The position numbers and the translations under genes were made by a program. A stretch of 64,000 nt of DNA from Ignavibacteriales bacterium (lineage in GTDB: Bacteria > Bacteroidota > Ignavibacteria > UBA10030). Below the pieces are notes generated by a model. That model searched no databases and was not told where the DNA came from. It saw only the letters and a program-made list of their open reading frames with translations. Of this stretch, positions 34,105 to 43,740 are shown piece by piece. Where the stretch lies: NCBI GenBank assembly GCA_016192345.1, contig JACPUH010000102.1, positions 1 to 64,000 on the forward strand. Reading direction: 5' to 3'. Positions within the stretch are counted from its first letter, which is position 1, and each line of letters starts with the position of its first letter.

Positions 34105-35372
34105 TGAACCTGACGAAGTTGCTGCTTTCCGCCCTCTGTTGTGTTATGGTCATCGTCGCATGCGCCTCCGCCCAATCCGCCGCAACAAAGTCTGCCCCGA
34201 CGGTCAAACTCGGCATCGACGTTCTCAAGGATCGGAACTTCGATGTGTTGAAGGGAAAACGTGTTGGACTGGTGACCAATCCCACCGGCATCAGCGCTGA
34301 TGGCACGCCGACCATTGACGTATTGTTCGATGCAAAGGATGTCAACCTTGTGGCACTGTTTGGTCCGGAACATGGTGTCCGGGGGGATGTGGAAGCGGGG
34401 AAGTATGTGGAGAACTACAACGATCCGGGGACCGGTCTGCCGGTCTTTTCGCTCTATGGACGGACAAGAAAGCCGACACGGGAGATGCTTAAGGGAATTG
34501 ATGTGCTGGTGTACGATATCCAGGATATCGGCGTTCGCTCCTATACCTATATCTCCACCATGGGACTCATCATGGAGGCAGCGGTGGAGAACGGCCTCAC
34601 GGTTGTCGTCCTTGATCGCCCGAACCCGTTGACCGGAGATCGTGTTGGGGGGCCGATGCTCGATCCGAAGTATAAATCATTTGTGGGGGCATTCCAGATT
34701 CCGTACGTCTACGGGATGACCGCCGGCGAGCTTGCCGCCATGATCAACATGGAAGGATGGCTTTCGAATGGCACCCCCTGCAAGCTGGTGGTGGTCCCGA
34801 TGGAGGGGTGGAAGCGGTCGATGTGGTGGGACGACACGGGACTGATGTGGGTGCCGACATCCCCCCATATTCCCCATTGGTCAACTTCCATCTTCTATGT
34901 GTTAACGGGATTGTTGGGGGAACTCGGAACCGCGAACCAGGGGGTGGGATATACCCTTCCCTTTGAGTTGGTGGGAGGATCGTGGATCGATGGTGAACGG
35001 CTGGCGCAACACCTCAATGCCTTGCGCCTCGGCGGTGTTTATTTCCGTCCTCTCTGGTATAAACCATTTTACTTTGATACCTCCAGTGCGCGGTATCAGG
35101 GTGTTCAGATACACGTCGTGGACCGTGAGCGCATCGACTTCACCGAAGTTCAGATCCACATCCTCGCGGCCCTGCGCCGGTTATTTCCCGAGAAGGATAT
35201 CTTCGATCGTTCGGCTGCCAGCAGGATCGAGATGTTCGACAAAGTGGTCGGTTCCAGCGAGCTACGCGTGGACATGGTGCGAAATATCCCGGTCAGTGAA
35301 CTGCTCCGTAAGATGGACCAGCAACGGGCAACATTTATGATCAAACGCGAAAAGTATCTTCTCTATGAGTAG
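34101..35372 (+). CDS. namZ: NamZ-type exo-beta-N-acetylmuramidase (DUF1343)
   Basis: A 423-residue exported protein with a signal peptide ending near ASAQ. The DUF1343 family is evident from VGLVTNPTGI, LFGPEHGVRGDVEAG, YGRTRKPTREML, DIQDIGVRSYTY and DRPNPLTG. Characterised members (NamZ) remove terminal MurNAc from peptidoglycan fragments for recycling. ATG 34101 overlaps the preceding stop (ATGA). Confidence 0.88.
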   Translation: MMNLTKLLLSALCCVMVIVACASAQSAATKSAPTVKLGIDVLKDRNFDVLKGKRVGLVTNPTGISADGTPTIDVLFDAKDVNLVALFGPEHGVRGDVEAGKYVENYNDPGTGLPVFSLYGRTRKPTREMLKGIDVLVYDIQDIGVRSYTYISTMGLIMEAAVENGLTVVVLDRPNPLTGDRVGGPMLDPKYKSFVGAFQIPYVYGMTAGELAAMINMEGWLSNGTPCKLVVVPMEGWKRSMWWDDTGLMWVPTSPHIPHWSTSIFYVLTGLLGELGTANQGVGYTLPFELVGGSWIDGERLAQHLNALRLGGVYFRPLWYKPFYFDTSSARYQGVQIHVVDRERIDFTEVQIHILAALRRLFPEKDIFDRSAASRIEMFDKVVGSSELRVDMVRNIPVSELLRKMDQQRATFMIKREKYLLYE

Positions 35373-35378
35373 GCTCGC

Positions 35379-36404
35379 ATGGGTCCACGGTTGCTGATGC
35401 GCTCCGTACAATTTCTGACGCTCGGGTTGGCGCTCCTTTGGTGCGCTCCTGCCGCGGGGCAGAGCTTTTCGCGGTCGGGCTTTGTCTTCATCCCGTTTGA
35501 AGACCGGTCGGGATTTGAAGGGAAGTGGAACGTCGGCACGGACGTCCCCCGGTTCCTGGCCGCCTACGTCAAGGAACGCTACACGATTCCGACGGTCTCT
35601 CCCGTCGTCGTGAAGAATTTTTTGGAGGAAACGGGCCAAAGAGCGGGAAACGAAGATCGCGTCACCTTCTGGGTCGATCTTTACCGTCGGTTCCGGATAC
35701 GGTATCTGATCGCCGGTTCGGTCGATCTGTTTGAAGTCAACCGGTTTACCACGGGCCAGCCGCTGCTGGGGGGCTATGAAGCGTTCAAGGGGGGAGTGCG
35801 TGTGACCTTCCGGGTGTATGACCTCGACCGGACTGCTGTTTCCGCCTCGCCCGTACAAATCCTGAAAGGTGAGGCAGATGGCGAATTTTCCGACCGCTCC
35901 CTCTCCATCACCTTGTTTGGCAAGCCCTCCGACCGGACCATGGAGTTTCGGGAGCTGGAGAGGATTGCCTTCGGCTCAGAAGAGTTTCAACGGACCGTGA
36001 TCGGTCAGGCTCTGTTCAAGCTGGGGGAACGGTTTTCACTTGAGCTCGAGAGCGCAATGCCCGCCATCAAAATATGGTCGGCGACATCGCCTGACAGCCT
36101 TCTGGCTCTTGTGCAAGCGTTGGATACCCTTTCCCTTTCGATGAAACAGGAAACGCTGAGAGGTATCGTCGTTTTCATGGAAGGGACAAGCGCATTCATC
36201 AACCTGGGGAGTGAGGATGGGATGAAGGTGAGGCAAAAGGTGAGTGTCTATAAAGAGGGGTCCTCGCCGGGGGATGAGGCGAATCGGGTCGGCGAGCTTG
36301 AAATAACCGATGTCCGGGGACCCCATCTTTCTCTCACGAGGATCGTATCGGGGGAAGGAACGATTCGGAAGAATGATGCAGTGTTCACGGTTGTCACCCG
36401 ATAG
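35379..36404 (+). CDS. Exported CsgG/FlgT-like protein of unknown function
   Basis: A 341-residue protein with a signal peptide ending near PAAGQ (start 35379; 35397 is an alternative). The first half resembles the CsgG/TolB-N-like fold used by periplasmic assembly proteins (FVFIPFEDRSGFEG, then YLIAGSVDLFEVN). The last 85 residues resemble a FlgT-C/SH3-like beta domain (AFINLGSEDGMKVRQKVSVY). No lipobox is visible. It follows namZ by six bases and may be in the same envelope-related operon. Confidence 0.6.
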   Translation: MGPRLLMRSVQFLTLGLALLWCAPAAGQSFSRSGFVFIPFEDRSGFEGKWNVGTDVPRFLAAYVKERYTIPTVSPVVVKNFLEETGQRAGNEDRVTFWVDLYRRFRIRYLIAGSVDLFEVNRFTTGQPLLGGYEAFKGGVRVTFRVYDLDRTAVSASPVQILKGEADGEFSDRSLSITLFGKPSDRTMEFRELERIAFGSEEFQRTVIGQALFKLGERFSLELESAMPAIKIWSATSPDSLLALVQALDTLSLSMKQETLRGIVVFMEGTSAFINLGSEDGMKVRQKVSVYKEGSSPGDEANRVGELEITDVRGPHLSLTRIVSGEGTIRKNDAVFTVVTR

Positions 36405-36509
36405 AAAATCGAATCTGCTTGGTGTCCCGGCAGAGGGTTCACGTGGATGGGTAGTCCGGAGACGTATCCTCATGATGCCAGGCTGAAAAACACGGTTCCA
36501 TCCCCCTCC

Positions 36510-36538
36510 TTGCTTTTCACCCCCTGCTTTGCTATTTT
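36510..36538 (+). promoter_or_regulatory. Promoter of the M48 protease gene
   Basis: TTGCTT (36510-36515), a 17-bp spacer and TATTTT (36533-36538). The base after the -10 begins an ATG (36539), which therefore should not be transcribed; translation probably begins at 36581. Confidence 0.5.
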
Positions 36539-36580
36539 ATGCAAACCACGGATGAGACCACCCTTGATACGATCACTTTC

Positions 36581-37768
36581 ATGGAGCAGGCAGTAACTGT
36601 CGAGGAGTCGCGCACCACACCCACTACCGGATTAATCCCCGCCGCCCCCTCATCTCCTCACCAGCAAGCTCCTTCAACGTCAGATTCCGTAAAGCAGTAC
36701 GCCCGCATCAAACTCACGCTTCACGTCTTCACCACGGCTTTGTTTTTCCTCCTGACGATCGTTCTCGTTGCAACGGGAGGGACCTCAACTGTAGAAACTT
36801 GGATGCGCGGCGTTGCAGGGAACGACTATGCTGTCTTACTCTTGTTCATCACAGCTCTTTGGCTCCTCGAAGGAGTCCTGACACTGCCGTTGAGTTATTA
36901 CTCCGGCTACCATCTTGAACATCGCTATAACCTTTCCAATCAGACGAGGGGAGCGTGGGTCCGTGAGGGGTTGAAGGGGGGTCTTGTGGGAGCGGTATTG
37001 ATGTTGCCGCTCGTGGTGGTGCTCTTTTTTTGGATCAGGACTTCCGGATCGTTGTGGTGGATCCCGGTCGGGGGGACCCTCTTCTTATTCTCGGTGGTTC
37101 TTGCGCGCCTTGCCCCCATCCTGATCTTCCCGTTGTTTTACAAATTCAGGCCGCTGGAGGAAGGAGAATTGAAGTCTTCTCTCCTTGCCCTCTGCAGAAA
37201 GGTGGGGATGTCGGTGGAGGGGGTGTTCATCTTCGATATCAGCAAGAACACCAAGAAGGCAAACGCGGCGTTTACGGGGATCGGGAAATCCAAACGGATC
37301 ATCCTGGGGGACACGCTCGTGGCGAACTTCACGGATGAGGAGATCGAAACCGTGTTCGCCCACGAGTTGGGGCACTACAAGCTCCGGCATGTGTGGGTGA
37401 TGATGGCGTTCGGCACCGCGAGTAGTTTTCTCGGTCTCTTTGCAACGGCGCAAGTCTATGAGGCAAGTCTAGCTTGGTTCGGGTTCAGCGCCCCCGATCG
37501 GATTGCGGCGCTCCCGCTGCTGGCTCTGTGGCTCGGGGTGTATTCGCTTGTCACCACCCCCCTTTCCAACATGCTTTCCCGTGCCCACGAGTACGCCGCC
37601 GACCGCTTTGCGGTCCAACTCAGCGGGAAGCGTCAGGCTTTTCAACATGCGCTCATCAAGCTGGCAAAGGTGAATCTTGCCGATCCTTCACCTCACCCGC
37701 TCGTGGAGTTTCTGTTTCACAGCCATCCCTCCATCGCAAAGCGCTTGCGCGCAGTGGAAGGGAAGTGA
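36581..37768 (+). CDS. M48-family membrane zinc metalloprotease (Ste24-like)
   Basis: A 395-residue protein with about seven membrane helices and zinc motif H261-E-L-G-H265, followed by the downstream Glu in HEYAADRFAVQL, as in Ste24/CAAX protease 1. The GLKGGLVGAVLMLPLVVVL and NTKKANAAFTGIGKSKRIIL segments are family-typical. An upstream in-frame ATG at 36539 directly abuts the promoter -10 and was rejected. It probably degrades or processes membrane proteins. Confidence 0.88.
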   Translation: MEQAVTVEESRTTPTTGLIPAAPSSPHQQAPSTSDSVKQYARIKLTLHVFTTALFFLLTIVLVATGGTSTVETWMRGVAGNDYAVLLLFITALWLLEGVLTLPLSYYSGYHLEHRYNLSNQTRGAWVREGLKGGLVGAVLMLPLVVVLFFWIRTSGSLWWIPVGGTLFLFSVVLARLAPILIFPLFYKFRPLEEGELKSSLLALCRKVGMSVEGVFIFDISKNTKKANAAFTGIGKSKRIILGDTLVANFTDEEIETVFAHELGHYKLRHVWVMMAFGTASSFLGLFATAQVYEASLAWFGFSAPDRIAALPLLALWLGVYSLVTTPLSNMLSRAHEYAADRFAVQLSGKRQAFQHALIKLAKVNLADPSPHPLVEFLFHSHPSIAKRLRAVEGK

Positions 37769-37797
37769 CTGGTGAAACGTGGAGATGAGGTAAGAAC

Positions 37798-38508
37798 ATG
37801 ATAGGGACGTTGCTGAAGTTCTTGGTGATCGCCATCGTCACGATCCCGATCGCGTTGGTGGAAATTTTCGTTTCGCTGGTTGACCGGAGCGGGAAATCGT
37901 TCCATGTGGTCGGGCGGTTTTGGTCGTGGATCATCCTCACCCTGTACGGCATCCGGGTGTCGGTCGAGGGGACAGAACATCTTGATCCTTCAAAGCGGTA
38001 TATCTATGTTTCGAACCATGCGAGCATGTTTGATATTCCCGCCGTGCTGACGGGTATCCCGGACGAGATCCGGATCGTGATGAAGAAGGAGCTCACCAGG
38101 ATCCCCTTTTTTGGATGGGCGATGGCGGTCGGGCCCTACATCGTGATTGACCGGTTTCATGCGAAGGATGCCGTGAAGGGTCTGGAGCGCGCGGCCGAAC
38201 GGATCCGGAACGGCGCTTCGGTGTTCCTCTTTGCCGAAGGAACCCGGACCCTGGATGGAAAGCTCCAGCCGTTCAAGCGCGGCGCCTTCGCCCTTGCGTC
38301 GAAATCCGGTGTTCCGATCATCCCGGTCGCGATCAATAACACGTTCGGGATTCTGCCGAAGGGTTCCAAGGTCGTCAGGCCGGCTCATATCACCGTGGTT
38401 CTCGACCGGCCGATCCCCACGGAGGGGGTTGAAGGGAAACAGGGGGAAATGAAGCTCATGGAGGAGGTCCATCGGGCCATTGCAAAGAACTACATCGATC
38501 AATCGTGA
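37798..38508 (+). CDS. plsC: 1-acyl-sn-glycerol-3-phosphate acyltransferase (PlsC family)
   Basis: A 236-residue protein. An N-terminal membrane helix precedes the acyltransferase block: NHASMFD (catalytic HX4D near residue 74), the GPYIVIDRF segment, FAEGTRTLDGKLQPFKRGAF and PIIPVAINNT. It makes phosphatidic acid from lysophosphatidic acid at the inner membrane. Confidence 0.9.
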   Translation: MIGTLLKFLVIAIVTIPIALVEIFVSLVDRSGKSFHVVGRFWSWIILTLYGIRVSVEGTEHLDPSKRYIYVSNHASMFDIPAVLTGIPDEIRIVMKKELTRIPFFGWAMAVGPYIVIDRFHAKDAVKGLERAAERIRNGASVFLFAEGTRTLDGKLQPFKRGAFALASKSGVPIIPVAINNTFGILPKGSKVVRPAHITVVLDRPIPTEGVEGKQGEMKLMEEVHRAIAKNYIDQS

Positions 38509-38517
38509 GGTGGTGCC

Positions 38518-38808
38518 ATGGCGGTGACTGTTAAAGATGTTGAACACATCGCAAAGCTTGCGCGGCTCGAATTTTCGAATGAGGAGAAACAGGAGTTCAC
38601 GCATCAATTGAACGAGATCCTCGCGTACGTCGGGCAGCTGAACAAACTGGATACGAGCAACGTTGAACCGCTTTCGCACGTCGTGGAGTTGAATAATGTC
38701 TTTCGTGAGGATGAGGTCAAACAGGGATTAACAGCGGAGGAGGCGTTGCAGAACGCCCCGTCCAAATCGGAGCGGTTCTTCAAAGTCCCGAAGGTCATTT
38801 CCGAATAA
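38518..38808 (+). CDS. gatC: Aspartyl/glutamyl-tRNA amidotransferase subunit C
   Basis: A 96-residue protein with the complete GatC profile: VKDVEHIAKLARLEFSNEE at the N-terminus, an ILAYVGQLNKLDTSNVEPLS core, and a LNNVFREDE region. It stabilises the GatCAB complex that amidates mischarged Glu-tRNA(Gln)/Asp-tRNA(Asn). gatA and gatB are not in this window. Confidence 0.95.
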   Translation: MAVTVKDVEHIAKLARLEFSNEEKQEFTHQLNEILAYVGQLNKLDTSNVEPLSHVVELNNVFREDEVKQGLTAEEALQNAPSKSERFFKVPKVISE

Positions 38809-38850
38809 GAAACCCGTTTTTCGTTACTGCGGTACTCTACCCCGAACCCT

Positions 38851-39615
38851 ATGGAAACCAGGAAGGTGATCGGCGTTATCCCGGCGCGGTACGCCTCGCA
38901 GCGACTTCCCGCAAAGCCTCTTGTCGACTTGCTGGGAAAATCCATGATCCAGCGGGTCTTTGAGCAGGCAAAGAAAGCAACGTCCCTCCATCGAGTGATT
39001 GTTGCCACCGACGACCGTCGCATCGAAGAAGCCGTCAAGGCTTTTGGCGGCGAGGTTGCCATGACTTCGCCGGAGATTAAAAGTGGTAGCGATCGGGTGG
39101 CTGCTGTTGCACAACGGGAGGAGGGGGAAATCTTCGTGAACATCCAGGGGGACGAGCCATTGATTGTTCCGGCGATGATCGACGAGGTTGTGCGGGTTGT
39201 GTTGGACGATCCGCAGGCGGACGTCGGGACCCTGGTAAAAACGATCACGTCAGAATCGGAGCTGATCAATCCCGGTGTTGTGAAAGTCGTTCTGGACACG
39301 AGAGGGCGAGCGTTGTATTTTTCGCGGTCGGTCATCCCATGGATCCGTGACAGCAACAACCCCCTCGATTGGCTCAAGCATCACCCGTTTTATAAACATA
39401 TCGGCCTGTACGTGTTTCGCAGGGAGTCCCTTCTCCGGTTTACCACCATGCCGGAAGGAGAGCTTGAACGGGCCGAAAAATTGGAACAATTGCGTATCCT
39501 CGAAGGCGGCTCTACGATCAAGGCCGGATTGACGCAACACGACAGCATCCCGGTCGATACTCAGGAGGATGTGGAACGCGTTCTGATGTTGATACGGCAA
39601 CAGGAAAAAGCTTAG
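38851..39615 (+). CDS. kdsB: 3-deoxy-manno-octulosonate cytidylyltransferase
   Basis: A 254-residue protein matching KdsB: IPARYASQRLPAKPL, VATDDRRI, SGSDRVA, NIQGDEPLI and the late GLYVFRRESLLRF. It activates Kdo as CMP-Kdo for LPS core synthesis in the cytoplasm. Together with the lptF/lptG pair it shows an LPS-bearing outer membrane. Confidence 0.97.
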   Translation: METRKVIGVIPARYASQRLPAKPLVDLLGKSMIQRVFEQAKKATSLHRVIVATDDRRIEEAVKAFGGEVAMTSPEIKSGSDRVAAVAQREEGEIFVNIQGDEPLIVPAMIDEVVRVVLDDPQADVGTLVKTITSESELINPGVVKVVLDTRGRALYFSRSVIPWIRDSNNPLDWLKHHPFYKHIGLYVFRRESLLRFTTMPEGELERAEKLEQLRILEGGSTIKAGLTQHDSIPVDTQEDVERVLMLIRQQEKA

Positions 39616-39663
39616 TGGGATGTCTTAGAAATTCATTGAAGGTATATCCAATGACAAGATTAC

Positions 39664-39748
39664 CCGCGAATCGACACGAATCTCCACGAATAACGGAACC
39701 TGGGCGGTCTTTCCACTACTCTTCGTGAGGATTCGCGGAGATTCGTGG
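39664..39748. repeat. Intergenic inverted-repeat element built of GATTCGTGG-type units
   Basis: CACGAATCTCCACGAAT (39675-39691) is inverted with one mismatch at 39731-39747, and further CGCGAATC and TTCGTGAGG units lie alongside, so the same short word occurs about five times in both orientations. It sits between kdsB and pyrG. Repeats of this appearance are dispersed in many environmental genomes; coding is excluded by length. Confidence 0.6.
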
Positions 39749-39823
39749 GGAATGTTTTTCAGCTTCTTTCCGAATCGAAAATTTGAACCCCCATTCATCA
39801 ACAGCTGTTTGAAGAAGAGCTAG

Positions 39824-41452
<1,629 letters not shown>

Positions 41453-41474
41453 TCGACTCCCGGCACGCACTGAA

Positions 41475-42272
41475 ATGAAATATCCCAAGTTCACGAAGTG
41501 CATCCGGCGGTTCTTCGGATCAGGGGGACAATCTCTCGACGCCGTTCTTGCCTGTTCCCTTGCTGTGGCACTGCTTGGAGGGTGCAGCGCCGCCACGCGG
41601 CTGCAATCGACCTATGGAAATAAATACCGCTATTCGTACTCCATGGTGGCCCCCGCAAGGAGCGATAGTCTCCTGTTCCGTGACGAACGGCTTATCATCC
41701 AATTCCGGTTTGACGACGCCGCGGTCGGTCTGCAAATCCAGAATATTTCACCATTCGACCTCCGCGTGCTCTGGGCGGGGGCCTCGTTGGGGATCGGCGG
41801 ATTGTACAGCGGTGTCCGGACCTTGGGAAATTTTTACGATACCACATTGGCGGCCCGGCACGTCCCCCTGATCCCTCCCCTGGGAGTTTCCCGCGACGTC
41901 CTGATACCCGTGAACAATGTGTATGTTGAGGGGGATCGTTGGCGTGAGATGGATCTGTTCCCTACTATGGATTTCAACTCCCCCTCACGGCGCGATTCCA
42001 TCCTTGCCTTGGTGAGCACAAACCTGGATATCGTTTTGCCGATGGAATTCGGGTCGGAGGAGAAAACCTACCGGTTTACGTTCGCGGTGGATTCGGTCAG
42101 GAGTATTTCCTGGAGTGAGGATCGCTTCCCCGAGTGGTTCCCCCGGGGGCCGGGGACACCGCGGATCAACCCTTCGACCAACGATCAGCTGACCGCAGCC
42201 ATTCTGGTGGCGGGATTTCTCGGATTCTCGGCGTATATGCTCACGGCAAAAAAAAATCCACCAACAGAATAA
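41475..42272 (+). CDS. Lipoprotein of unknown function with C-terminal membrane helix
   Basis: A 265-residue protein. A long basic n-region precedes a hydrophobic stretch ending in lipobox ALLGGC near residue 37. The mature part is beta-rich and ends with a hydrophobic segment (AILVAGFLGFSAYML) before a short polar tail, which could span a membrane. I do not recognise the family. It follows pyrG by 22 bp and precedes the CpoB-like gene by three. Confidence 0.65.
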   Translation: MKYPKFTKCIRRFFGSGGQSLDAVLACSLAVALLGGCSAATRLQSTYGNKYRYSYSMVAPARSDSLLFRDERLIIQFRFDDAAVGLQIQNISPFDLRVLWAGASLGIGGLYSGVRTLGNFYDTTLAARHVPLIPPLGVSRDVLIPVNNVYVEGDRWREMDLFPTMDFNSPSRRDSILALVSTNLDIVLPMEFGSEEKTYRFTFAVDSVRSISWSEDRFPEWFPRGPGTPRINPSTNDQLTAAILVAGFLGFSAYMLTAKKNPPTE

Positions 42273-42275
42273 CCC

Positions 42276-43010
42276 ATGCCGTCTCCCTCCCGACGCCGTA
42301 CACGTGATTCCTCCACCATGCTTCTCCTCCTCACGGTGGTCATGGTGTTGGGAACTTCCGGCTGCCAAAGGACCCGGGAGGAGAACGAGGGGGCGGATGG
42401 CCAGTTCTTCGAACCGCTGACCTCGCTCCCCGGTACTTCACCCTCATTGTTGTTCAGTGCGGATCACAGGGAGTCCGATTCTCTCTCCCTCCTCTTTATC
42501 GATTCCCTCCAGACCCGCATCGATGAGCAGGATCATCTGATCTGGGCATTGCGTAAAGAAATCAGCCGTTTGCGGGATTCTTCTGCGATCTCTTCGACTG
42601 CTATTACTGATTCACTGGCGACAGCCCCTTCCATCCCCGCGCGTGCGCCCATTACCTATGAACAGGCGAGAGTGCAATTCGCGGAGAAGAATTATCGGGG
42701 TGCCATCAGGTCGTTCCGGGGACTCATCAACAGCGGGATCGATCGAACCCTTGCCGACGATTGTCAATTGTTGATCGGGCGAAGCTTTTTCCACCTGCAA
42801 CAGTACAACCAGGCTCTGAGTGAAACCGAGGGTGTGCTGGAGTACCACGATTCGGACAAGCTTGGCGAAGCTCAGTTTCTCTTGGGACAATGCCATGAAG
42901 TGACGGGGAACAGCCGGAAGGCACGGGAGATGTACGAAACCGTCGTACAGGAGTATCCCGGGAGCGAATTTGCCGCACAGTCGCGTCAACGGTTGATTCT
43001 GCTGAAGTAG
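42276..43010 (+). CDS. CpoB/YbgF-like TPR lipoprotein
   Basis: A 244-residue protein. The lipobox GTSGC follows a hydrophobic helix; a short coiled coil (SLQTRIDEQDHLIWALRKEI) comes next. The C-terminal 120 residues hold TPR units with the YbgF pattern (YEQARVQFAEKNYRGAIRSF, EAQFLLGQCHEVTGN, VVQEYPGSEFA). CpoB proteins coordinate peptidoglycan synthesis with the Tol-Pal system; no tol genes are adjacent here, so the assignment is at domain level. Confidence 0.75.
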   Translation: MPSPSRRRTRDSSTMLLLLTVVMVLGTSGCQRTREENEGADGQFFEPLTSLPGTSPSLLFSADHRESDSLSLLFIDSLQTRIDEQDHLIWALRKEISRLRDSSAISSTAITDSLATAPSIPARAPITYEQARVQFAEKNYRGAIRSFRGLINSGIDRTLADDCQLLIGRSFFHLQQYNQALSETEGVLEYHDSDKLGEAQFLLGQCHEVTGNSRKAREMYETVVQEYPGSEFAAQSRQRLILLK

Positions 43011-43024
43011 GGCGTACAAAACAA

Positions 43025-43043
43025 ACCCCGCCTGGGGCGGGGT
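43025..43043. terminator. Bidirectional intrinsic terminator between convergent genes
   Basis: ACCCCGCC (43025-43032) and GGCGGGGT (43036-43043) form an 8-bp GC-rich stem with a 3-nt loop. On the minus strand it is followed by a T-rich stretch (TTGTTTTG), so it ends the minus-strand gene best. It lies between the stops of the CpoB-like gene and the gene at 43051. Confidence 0.7.
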
Positions 43044-43050
43044 CTGATGT

Positions 43051-43557
43051 TTACGACGATCTCTTTTTCGGCTTCGGTCGGGATCCGGGTCCTTTTCTGG
43101 ATGGTTTCTGTCCGGCAGGGTCAGCAGGCTCGAGATTCTTCGCAATGGTGGTTGTTTTACCCTGGAGTTCCGAGAGTTGGATCTTCAGACCGTCTTCCGC
43201 ATCCTGGGATTGCTTCCGAATCTGGTTGAACGCCGCGTACATCATGACATTCGATACGACCATCCCTCCGAGGAGAATATAAATCCAGATCAGCTTGTTG
43301 TTCAAATCCTTACGCACCAGATCGGCGTTGTATACGATCACCAGTTGAAGGCTATCCACCCTCTTGACAACGTCGTTCACGACATGCTTTTCTCCCTCGC
43401 TGACGGTATCCCGTTTCGTCGAATCCGTGCCGATGACGTGATTGCTGGGGGATTGCAGGGCTGGCATGGGCTGGCTGAAGAGTCCCTCCGGTACCATGAG
43501 GCCGACGATCAACAAGGTGCAGGTGGCGAGTCGATTTCGTATCAATGAAGAGCTCAT
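43051..43557 (-). CDS. Membrane protein of unknown function
   Basis: A 168-residue protein. A signal-like helix (TCTLLIVGLMVPEGLFSQ) is followed by a polar segment, one central membrane helix (LIWIYILLGGMVVSNVMMYAA), a coiled-coil stretch and a strongly basic tail (PSRKGPGSRPKPKKRSS). The start 43557 has GAGG upstream; a longer frame to 43623 would overlap its own promoter. Family not recognised. The basic tail, likely cytoplasmic, may bind nucleic acid or phospholipid. Confidence 0.6.
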   Translation of the reverse strand: MSSSLIRNRLATCTLLIVGLMVPEGLFSQPMPALQSPSNHVIGTDSTKRDTVSEGEKHVVNDVVKRVDSLQLVIVYNADLVRKDLNNKLIWIYILLGGMVVSNVMMYAAFNQIRKQSQDAEDGLKIQLSELQGKTTTIAKNLEPADPAGQKPSRKGPGSRPKPKKRSS

Positions 43558-43594
43558 GAGAACCTCATAGTGGAAGAGATGGGAATGGGTTCCC

Positions 43595-43623
43595 AAAATA
43601 TCAACTCCGTCCACGAAAGTCAA
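43595..43623 (-). promoter_or_regulatory. Promoter of the minus-strand membrane protein gene
   Basis: On the minus strand TTGACT (43623-43618), a 17-bp spacer and TATTTT (43600-43595), 37 bp before ATG 43557. Confidence 0.5.
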
Positions 43624-43650
43624 ATGAAGTTTTTTCGACGGCTCTGGTGA

Positions 43651-43679
43651 TTGAATTTCACCACCGCTTTGGGTATCTT
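43651..43679 (+). promoter_or_regulatory. Promoter of the amidohydrolase gene
   Basis: TTGAAT (43651-43656), a 17-bp spacer and TATCTT (43674-43679). It lies 61 bp before ATG 43741 and rules out a longer in-frame start at 43651. Confidence 0.5.
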
Positions 43680-43740
43680 CGCGCAGCTTTATACCCAGTC
43701 AAAAAAAACATTTTTCCCCCCCACCATCGAAGGTGATTGT

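Noticed and set aside
36539-36580. Longer N-terminus of the M48 protease from ATG 36539
   Set aside because: That ATG begins immediately after the predicted -10 box and should not be in the transcript; the extra 14 residues show no conserved feature.
39664-39748. CRISPR array
   Set aside because: Units are about nine bases, in mixed orientation, without regular spacers, and no cas gene is present.
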